From contig DATAWZ010000118.1 of NCBI GenBank assembly GCA_036266975.1, positions 1 to 21,620 on the forward strand: a stretch of DNA of 21,620 bases. The letters are read 5' to 3'. The notes beneath the pieces are model-generated. The model had not been told where the DNA came from, searched no databases, and was given only the letters and a program-made list of their open reading frames with translations. This DNA comes from DATAWZ01 sp036266975 (GTDB lineage Bacteria; Actinomycetota; Thermoleophilia; Solirubrobacterales; Solirubrobacteraceae). The translations under genes and the position numbers were made by a program. Shown here piece after piece: positions 13,597 through 21,620 of this stretch. Each line of letters starts with the position of its first letter. Position 1 is the stretch's first letter.

Positions 13597-15310
13597 CGCG
13601 GGAGCGGCGGGAGGAGGGCAGGTACAGGTCGGTGATCGTTCCCTGCGCGCTCTCGGCGGCGAAGCCGATGGTCTCCGAGAGCGTCGGGTGCGGGTGGATC
13701 GTGAGCGCGAGGTCCTCGGCGTCGGCGCCCATCTCGATGGCGTGGACGGCCTCGGCGATCAGCTCGCCGGCGCCGACGCCGACGATCCCCGCGCCGAGCA
13801 CGCGCCTCGGGGCCGAAGGGTCGACGAGCAGCTTGGTCAGGCCGTCGCTGCGAGCGCGCGAGAGCGCACGCCCGGACGCGGCCCAGGGGAAGCTCGCGCT
13901 CTGGTACTCGATGCCCTGGGCCCTGGCCTGCGTCTCGGTCAGCCCGGCCCACGCGATCTCCGGGTCGGTGTAGGCCACCGACGGGATCGCGCGGGAGTCG
14001 AACGCGACCTGGTGCCCGGCGATCACCTCGGCCGCGACCTTGCCCTGGTGGCTGGCCTTGTGGGCGAGCATCGGCTCTCCGGCGATGTCCCCGATCGCGA
14101 AGATGTGCGCGACGTTCGTGCGCTGCTGGGCGTCGACGGCGATGTAGCCGCGCCTGTCGACCTGCACGCCGGCGTGCTCGGCGCCGATCTGCGCCCCGTT
14201 GGGCTGCCGCCCGACCGCCACCAGCACGCGGTCAAACCGCGCCGCCGGCAGATCGCCCGCGAAGGTCACGTGCAGTCCGTCCTGGGCGGCCCGCACACCC
14301 TGCACCCGGGTGCCCAGATGGATGGCCTGGTAGCGCCCGCCGACACGCTTGGCCAGCGGACGCACGAGATCCGGGTCACAGCCGGGGATGAGCTGGTCCA
14401 TCAGCTCGACGACCGTCACCTGAGCGCCCAGCGCGTCATACACGCACGCCATCTCCAGGCCGATGATCCCGCCGCCGATGACCAGCAGGCGCTCGGGGAT
14501 ATCCCCGAGCTGGAGCGCACCGGTCGAGTCGATCACCCGCTCGTCGTGGTAGGGGATGCCCGGCAGCTGCGCCGCGGCCGACCCGGCGGCGATGATGCAG
14601 TGGCCGAAGGCGATCCTCTCCTGGTCGACCTGCAGCTCATGGGGAGAGGCAAAGCGCCCCTGGCCGTGCACGACTCGCACCTTGCGCTGCTTGGCCAGGC
14701 CCTCGAGGCCGCCGGTGAGCTTGCCGACGACCGAATCCTTCCAGCCCCGCATCCTGTCCAGCTCGATCGTCGGCTCGCCGAAGGTGATCCCGATCGCGCT
14801 GGCCTCGCGCGCGCCGGTGAGCAGCTCGGCGGCGTGCAGGAGCGCCTTGGAGGGGATGCAGCCCACGTTCAGGCACACCCCGCCGAGCGACGGGTAGCGC
14901 TCGACCAGCACGACGCTCAACCCCAGGTCGGCCGCGCGGAAGGCGGCCGTGTAGCCGCCCGGCCCGGACCCCAGCACCACCACGTCGACCCGATCCGCCC
15001 CCTCCGCCCCCGGTGAGGGCTGCGACGGCGCTGCGGCGGCCGGCGCGGCGCCGTCGGCCTCGGTGGACGCGGCGCCGTCCGGCGGCGCGAGCGTGAGCAC
15101 GAGCGAGCCCTGCGAGACCGTGCTGCCGAGCTGCACGGCGAGCTCGCAGACGATCCCCGCCGCCGGCGCGGGGATGTCCATCGTGGCCTTGTCGGACTCC
15201 AGCGTGACCAGCGGGTCCTCGGCTGCCACCTGTTGCCCGGGCGCGACCAGGATCTCCACGACCGGCACGTCGCTGAAGTCCCCGATGTCGGGGACCCGTA
15301 CCTCGATCAA
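13586..15310 (-). CDS. lpdA: Dihydrolipoamide dehydrogenase (E3) with N-terminal lipoyl domain
   Basis: The product is 574 residues, about 100 longer than plain E3 because of an N-terminal lipoyl domain (about 1-80) with the lipoylated Lys41 in SDKATMDIPAPAAG. A linker of Ala/Pro/Ser follows, then the FAD site VVVLGSGPGGYTAA, the redox disulfide GGVCLNVGC (Cys146, Cys151), the NAD site VIGGGIIGLEMA, and the C-terminal active-site HPHPTLSE (His541, Glu546). It reoxidises dihydrolipoamide on E2 and reduces NAD. The start TTG at 15310 overlaps the aceF stop (TTGA); no other start fits the lipoyl domain. It completes the pyruvate dehydrogenase set on this transcript. Confidence 0.95.
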   Translation of the reverse strand: MIEVRVPDIGDFSDVPVVEILVAPGQQVAAEDPLVTLESDKATMDIPAPAAGIVCELAVQLGSTVSQGSLVLTLAPPDGAASTEADGAAPAAAAPSQPSPGAEGADRVDVVVLGSGPGGYTAAFRAADLGLSVVLVERYPSLGGVCLNVGCIPSKALLHAAELLTGAREASAIGITFGEPTIELDRMRGWKDSVVGKLTGGLEGLAKQRKVRVVHGQGRFASPHELQVDQERIAFGHCIIAAGSAAAQLPGIPYHDERVIDSTGALQLGDIPERLLVIGGGIIGLEMACVYDALGAQVTVVELMDQLIPGCDPDLVRPLAKRVGGRYQAIHLGTRVQGVRAAQDGLHVTFAGDLPAARFDRVLVAVGRQPNGAQIGAEHAGVQVDRRGYIAVDAQQRTNVAHIFAIGDIAGEPMLAHKASHQGKVAAEVIAGHQVAFDSRAIPSVAYTDPEIAWAGLTETQARAQGIEYQSASFPWAASGRALSRARSDGLTKLLVDPSAPRRVLGAGIVGVGAGELIAEAVHAIEMGADAEDLALTIHPHPTLSETIGFAAESAQGTITDLYLPSSRRSRGAR

Positions 15311-16589
15311 AGGAGCACCCGGCGCAGGTCGCACAGGACCCCGGCGAGGTGCACGCAGAAGCGCGCGGCGGCCGCGCCGTCGATCACGCGGTGATCGTAG
15401 GAGAGCGAGAGCGGCAGCATCAGGCGCGGGACGAACTGCTCGCCGTCCCACACCGGCCTGATCGTGGAGCGGCTCACGCCGAGGATCGCCACCTCGGGGG
15501 CGTTGATGATCGGCGAGAAGCCGGTCCCGCCGATCCCGCCCAGGCTCGAGATCGTGAACGTCGCGCCCTGCATGTCTCCCAGCTTGAGCTTGCCCTCGCG
15601 CGCCGCCGCCGAGAGCGTGCGCAGCTCCTGCCCGATCCGCAGAAGGCCCTTCTGGTCAACGTCGCGGATCACCGGGACCAGCAGCCCCTCCGCGGTGTCC
15701 GCGGCGAAGCCGAGATGGTAGTAGCGCTTCAGCACGATCTCCTCGCCGTCGAGCGAGGCGTTGAACTGCGGGAACTCCTTCAAGGAGGCCACGCACGCCT
15801 TCAGCAGCAGCGCGACCATCGTCAGCTTGACCTCCTGCTCGGCGTTGGTGCGCACCCGGAAGGCCTCCAGCTCGGTGATGTCTGCGTCCTCGTGCTGGGT
15901 GACGTGCGGGATCGTGCTCCAGCTGCGGTGGATGTTCGGACCCGACAGCCGCTGGATCCGCGTCAGCGCGACGCGCTCGACCGGACCGAACTTCTCGAAG
16001 TCGACCTTCCGCGCGGGCGCCGAAACCGGCGACGGCGAAGGCGCCCCGCCCGCGCCCGCGCCCGCCGCAGCCGCCCTGACGTCCTCGGGCACGATCCGCC
16101 CCTTGCGACCCGAGCCGCTCACGCCGGCCAGGTCGACGTGCAGCTCGCGCGCGAGGCGACGCACCGACGGGCTGGCATAGACGTTCGCCTCGCCCCCGTC
16201 CCGTCGCGCCTCGGGCGGAACGTCGACGATCACCGACGCCGCGGCGATGTCGGTGACAGGCGCCGGTGACCCGCCCGCCGGCGCGGGGCGCTCGGCCGGC
16301 GTGCCCCCGTCGGCCGCCGCGCCGTCGCTCGCCGCCGCGCCCTCGCCGCCCGAGGCCCCGTTCTCGCTCGAGAGCGTGAGCAGCGCCGCCCCCTCGGAGA
16401 CCGTGTCCCCGACGCAGACCAGCAGCTCGGCCACGGTGCCCGCGGCGGGCGCGGGGATGTCCATCGTCGCCTTGTCGGACTCGAGCGTGAGCAGCGGATC
16501 GTCGGCCGCGACCGCATCGCCGACGGCGACGAGGATCTCGATGACGGGCACGTCGGTGAAGTCCCCGATGTCGGGGACCGTCACGGTCC

Positions 16590-16602
<13 letters not shown>
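15307..16602 (-). CDS. aceF: Dihydrolipoamide acetyltransferase (E2) of pyruvate dehydrogenase
   Basis: The product is 431 residues. It has one lipoyl domain (about 1-82; Lys44 in SDKATMDIPAPAAG), an Ala/Pro/Gly linker, a peripheral subunit-binding domain (about 143-178; YASPSVRRLARELHVDLAGV), a second flexible linker, then the catalytic acetyltransferase domain with the motif HRVIDG (His404, Asp408). It transfers the acetyl group from lipoate to CoA and forms the core of the complex. I chose GTG 16602 because GGAGG lies 10 bases upstream; it overlaps the aceE end by 13 bases. A second GTG at 16584 is possible. The lipoyl domain is very close in sequence to that of the E3 gene downstream. Confidence 0.94.
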
Positions 16603-19268
<2,666 letters not shown>

Positions 19269-19299
19269 TCCCTGACCCTGCCGCATCGCGCCCATGGTT

Positions 19300-19965
19300 T
19301 CAAGGCATGGACGGCCGCTCGCGCGGGCTCCCGCGCCCGTCGGGCAGCCACAGCCGGCCCTGCAGCAGCGCCTCGAAGCCTCGCCAGGCGAAGTTCATCA
19401 GCTGCAGCGCGAGCACGTCCGCCGGCACCTCGGGGTGGCGCACCGCGTAGGCGGCGAGCGACTCGCACGCGCCGAGCAGCGCGTGGGCCTGGAGCTCGAT
19501 CTCCTCGCTGAGGTCCGGCGTGACGCCCACGTCGGCGGCCGCGCGCACGAGCAGCGCGGTGAGCGCGGCGTGGACCCGGGCCCGCGCCCGCGCGATCTGA
19601 GCGGCGGTCTCGGGACCCTGCGGCGGCACCTGGACCACCAGCGCGGCCCAGCGTTCCCGCTCGATGGCGATGAAGTCGAAGAAGGCGCGCAGCCCGGCCC
19701 ACAGCTGGCGCTCGGGCGGCTCGCCGGGATCGACCGCCTCCTGGACGTGCTTGACCAGCGGCTCGGCCAGGCGCGCCAGGCACGAGACGTACAGGCCCTC
19801 CTTGGAGCCGAAGTGCGTGTAGAGCACCGGCTTGGTCACGCCCACCGCCCCGGCGATCTCGTCCATCGAGACCGCCTGGAACCCGCGCTCGCCGAACAGC
19901 CGCGAGGCCACGTCGACCATCTGGCGCTCACGGTCCACCCGCGGCACGGTGCGGCGCTCGCTCAT
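19300..19965 (-). CDS. TetR-family transcriptional regulator
   Basis: The product is 221 residues. The N-terminal helix-turn-helix is typical: RQMVDVASRLFGERGFQAVS, MDEIAGAVGVTKPVLYTHFG, SKEGLYVSCLARL (about 13-65). The C-terminal ligand domain is helical (FFDFIAIERERWAALVVQ, then IELQAHALLGACESLAAYAV) and ligand identity is not visible. It is the first gene of the minus-strand cluster, with only 4 bases to the earliest aceE start, so the regulator and PDH are almost certainly on one mRNA. Palindromes just upstream (19980-19995, 20020-20031) are candidate operators for autoregulation. The ATG at 19965 was chosen because homology to the family begins shortly after it; more upstream codons are not TetR-like. 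Confidence 0.93.
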   Translation of the reverse strand: MSERRTVPRVDRERQMVDVASRLFGERGFQAVSMDEIAGAVGVTKPVLYTHFGSKEGLYVSCLARLAEPLVKHVQEAVDPGEPPERQLWAGLRAFFDFIAIERERWAALVVQVPPQGPETAAQIARARARVHAALTALLVRAAADVGVTPDLSEEIELQAHALLGACESLAAYAVRHPEVPADVLALQLMNFAWRGFEALLQGRLWLPDGRGSPRERPSMP

Positions 19966-19979
19966 CGCCGGCGCCCCTG

Positions 19980-19995
19980 TGTGACCAGCCTCACA
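19980..19995. promoter_or_regulatory. Candidate operator: inverted repeat TGTGA-N6-TCACA
   Basis: A 16-bp dyad with 5-bp arms lies 15 bases upstream of the TetR ATG. Its position suits a TetR operator controlling tetR-aceEF-lpdA. The arms also resemble a CRP/FNR-type half-site pair, so the binding protein is uncertain. Confidence 0.45.
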
Positions 19996-20019
19996 GTGCC
20001 GGCATGCGCAGCGGCCCAT

Positions 20020-20031
20020 CCTGTGAACAGG
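20020..20031. promoter_or_regulatory. Candidate operator: palindrome CCTGTGAACAGG
   Basis: A perfect 5-bp-arm dyad, 25 bases from the previous one and sharing its CTGTGA half. It overlaps the GTG (20023) that may start the plus-strand microprotein, so a bound regulator would block that gene as well. Confidence 0.4.
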
Positions 20032-20145
20032 AAGAGAAGGTCGCGCCCGTACACCATTGGAGGTGCCACCGTGTTCCTCGTACTTGCCATTCTCATCTTC
20101 ACGTTGCTCGCGGCCCTGACCGCTACGAGCTGGAACCTCTCCTAG
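20023..20145 (+). CDS. Putative 40-residue single-span membrane microprotein
   Basis: From the GTG at 20023 the frame reads a basic head (VNRKRRSRPYTIGGA), one hydrophobic helix of about 19 residues (VFLVLAILIFTLLAALTAT) and a short tail SWNLS. The basic head followed by a membrane helix predicts an N-in membrane peptide. An inner GTG at 20071 has a good SD (GGAGGT, 20059-20064, 6-base spacing) and would give only the 24-residue helix plus tail. The TAG (20143-20145) interlocks with the TAG of the convergent MCE gene in CTAG. It diverges from the TetR/PDH cluster. It resembles no family I know; chance remains possible because it is short. Confidence 0.48.
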   Translation: MNRKRRSRPYTIGGATVFLVLAILIFTLLAALTATSWNLS

Positions 20146-21551
20146 GGGACGTACGGCTCGACGTTCGGGTAGGACCGCGTCGCTCCCTGGAAGGTCCAGG
20201 GCGGCGCGGTGCGGCAGGGTGGCGCCCCGGCGTCGGCCGCACCCGGAAGCACCGGGACCAGCGTGGGGTTGCCCGTGTTGGCGCAGCTGAACGCCTGCAG
20301 CGTGGCGAGCCTGCCCGGCGCTGGGTAGGGGTTGGCCCGTGCGGTGCCGAACGGCTTCGGCGCACCGACGATGCCCTCGTTGACGATGTTGACCAGCACG
20401 CGGCCGTAGTGCGCGGAACCGCCGCTGGGCACCTTGTAGGTGCCCTCGGTCGCCGCCGCGAGGTTGGCGGCGTCGCCGACCACGTCGTGGTCGTAGGCGA
20501 CGATCATCTGCAGGATCGGGACCAGCTGGCGGGCGGCGGGGTCGAGCTGGTTCGCGAAGGCGCCGGCGCTGCCGACCAGCGAGGTCGCCGCGGGCGTGCC
20601 CTTGCGCACGCTGTCCACCAGCGCCGGCGTGTCCTTGAAGAAGGTCGTGAGGATCGGCGCGGTGACGTCGGTCTCGCGCAGGGCGGGCGCCACGAGCGGC
20701 GCGACCGGCCGCAGCACCCGTAGCGTCGGCGCCGCGACGGCCGCGACCGACTGGACCTCGCTGAGCGTCGGCTTGAGCTCGGCCAGCAGCGGCGGCAGCG
20801 CGTTGATCGTCGCGGTCAGCTGCGTGTTGCGCGCGGCGGTGGCCGAGAGCACCTGATCGCCGGCGGTGACGAGCGTCTGCAGCGCGGCCCCGCGTGCGCC
20901 CAGCGCGTGCAGCGCGCTGGCCGAGGCGCTGACCAGCCGCTGCACGTCGCCGCCCTGCTGGTCGAGGATGTCGACCGTCTGCTGGAGGTCCTCGATCGCG
21001 CCCGCGCTGTTGCCGATCGCGGCGTTGAGGTTGGTGCCCTGGCCGGAGAGCGCCGAGGCGAAGTTGTGCGTGAACTCCTGGAGGGCCGCGCGGGTTTGGG
21101 GGTTAAGCATGGAGAGCACCTGATCGATCTGCTGCGTGGTGCCAATCTGTGACGTCGGCAGGTAGCCGTTCTCGGGCAGCTTGGGCGCGCTGGGGCTGCC
21201 GGGCGTGATCTCGACGAAGTTCTCGCCCAGCAGCGTCTTGGAGCGCAGGATCGCGTGGGCGTTGGAGGCCAGCGGCGCGTACTGCTTGTCGAGCTCCATC
21301 TTGGCGTCGGTGAGCCCGTTGCGCGGCGAGACGCTGACGATCCGGCCGACGTTCACCCCGGCGATGCGGACGTCCTCGTTGTCGGCCAGGTTGGCGGCCT
21401 GGTCGAACTCGGCGTGGAAGACGTAGCCGTGCGGGCGCAGCGGCAGCGTGCCGCCGAACCGGTTCCAGGCGTAGAGGATCCCCAGCACGCACGACAGCGT
21501 GAAGATCGCCGCCACGGCGACCTCCTTGAAGCTGATCGGCCGACCGCCCAT
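20142..21551 (-). CDS. MCE/MlaD-family protein (lipid-transport substrate-binding subunit)
   Basis: The product is 469 residues. One N-terminal transmembrane helix (about 10-29, EVAVAAIFTLSCVLGILYAW) anchors the protein. The MCE/MlaD domain follows (about 42-118: FHAEFDQAANLADNEDVRIA, VGRIVSV, LGENFVEITPG). A long Ala/Gln/Leu-rich helical region (about 130-330) with coiled-coil character comes next, then a Pro-rich tail with two cysteines. In actinobacteria such proteins form periplasm-spanning hexamers with YrbE permeases and the Mkl ATPase that move lipids or sterols. The ATG has AGGAGGT 8 bases upstream and directly follows the stop of the preceding gene (TAGATG), so it is likely the last gene of an mce operon extending beyond the window. 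A P450 lies about 10 kb away, not obviously connected. Confidence 0.93.
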   Translation of the reverse strand: MGGRPISFKEVAVAAIFTLSCVLGILYAWNRFGGTLPLRPHGYVFHAEFDQAANLADNEDVRIAGVNVGRIVSVSPRNGLTDAKMELDKQYAPLASNAHAILRSKTLLGENFVEITPGSPSAPKLPENGYLPTSQIGTTQQIDQVLSMLNPQTRAALQEFTHNFASALSGQGTNLNAAIGNSAGAIEDLQQTVDILDQQGGDVQRLVSASASALHALGARGAALQTLVTAGDQVLSATAARNTQLTATINALPPLLAELKPTLSEVQSVAAVAAPTLRVLRPVAPLVAPALRETDVTAPILTTFFKDTPALVDSVRKGTPAATSLVGSAGAFANQLDPAARQLVPILQMIVAYDHDVVGDAANLAAATEGTYKVPSGGSAHYGRVLVNIVNEGIVGAPKPFGTARANPYPAPGRLATLQAFSCANTGNPTLVPVLPGAADAGAPPCRTAPPWTFQGATRSYPNVEPYVP

Positions 21552-21620
21552 CTAGTGGCACCTCCTGTAAATCCGCTCCCGCTTCGCGGCTGCAAATCTT
21601 CGCCTGGCGGCGTCCTCGGG
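21552..21620 (-). CDS. C-terminal fragment of the preceding gene (5' part outside window)
   Basis: On the minus strand one frame is open from the window edge to a TAG at 21552-21554 that touches the MCE ATG (TAGATG). The 22 visible residues start PEDAARRRFAAAKRERIYRR and are strongly basic. The other two frames are also open over this short stretch, so the call rests mainly on the tight stop/start junction typical of mce operons. Confidence 0.4.
   Translation of the reverse strand, partial: PEDAARRRFAAAKRERIYRRCH
21560..21566 (-). promoter_or_regulatory. Shine-Dalgarno (AGGAGGT) of the MCE gene
   Basis: On the minus strand AGGAGGT is followed by 8 bases and the ATG at 21551. The 11 bases GGAGGTGCCAC here recur exactly upstream of the inner GTG of the microprotein (20059-20069). 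Confidence 0.8.

Noticed and set aside
13499..15016. 505-codon plus-strand ORF opposite lpdA
   Set aside because: Antisense shadow of lpdA and the serine hydrolase start, with no recognisable domain.
15311..15451. Upstream start for lpdA at 15451
   Set aside because: The added residues are the aceF C-terminus read in another frame; the lipoyl domain begins immediately after the TTG at 15310.
19980..19995. CRP-type binding site
   Set aside because: TGTGA-N6-TCACA matches the CRP pattern, but the adjacent TetR gene gives a simpler explanation and no CRP target context is evident; kept only as a generic operator candidate.

Overview
The window is very GC-rich, with C or G at almost every third codon position. 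Its gene content is actinobacterial: an F420-type PPOX-class protein, an MCE/MlaD-family protein, an ECF sigma relic, a HesB-like protein without the usual cysteines, and several TAnnnT -10 boxes 6-8 bases before GTG/ATG starts (leaderless-type promoters). My best guess is an actinobacterium of the class Thermoleophilia (Solirubrobacterales-like). That placement is inference and no marker here proves it.

Layout. 3-338: C-terminal tail of a membrane-anchored protein. 507-3824: adenosylcobalamin-dependent (class II) ribonucleotide reductase, nrdJ, with a 161-residue mini-intein directly after the active-site cysteine, followed by a strong intrinsic terminator. 3890-5245: about 1.35 kb with no intact gene. 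It holds a long imperfect hairpin, an interrupted Ala/Pro-repeat ORF, a frameshifted ECF sigma gene and three unrelated short tandem repeats. 5246-7509: S4-domain RNA-binding protein, FxsA-family protein, a hypothetical protein on the minus strand, and a coupled pair of a small membrane protein and an F420-type PPOX-class protein. 7522-11229: a minus-strand P450/nitroreductase pair (stop and start overlap in TGATG), transcribed away from two alpha/beta hydrolases. The divergent point carries one palindromic -10 element. 11306-12182: HesB-like protein and a coiled-coil hypothetical.

12220-19965 (minus strand): a tight cluster in transcription order tetR, aceE, aceF, lpdA, serine hydrolase. It encodes a complete pyruvate dehydrogenase complex with a homodimer-type E1. 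E2 and E3 each carry one N-terminal lipoyl domain. A TetR regulator sits 4 bases ahead of the longest possible aceE start, and a beta-lactamase-like secreted enzyme overlaps the end of lpdA. 19966-20145: intergenic palindromes and a probable 40-residue single-span membrane microprotein whose stop codon interlocks with that of the convergent MCE gene (20142-21551). The end of another gene, probably of the same operon, reaches the window edge.

The most unusual items are the intein at the catalytic cysteine, the 32-bp start-region duplications that create two coupled 11-codon mini-ORFs before the S4 gene, the palindromic bidirectional -10 at the P450/hydrolase junction, the TetR-led PDH operon with signs of mosaic origin, and the microprotein with interlocked stops. 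I see no CRISPR array, rRNA, tRNA, IS element or intact phage gene.
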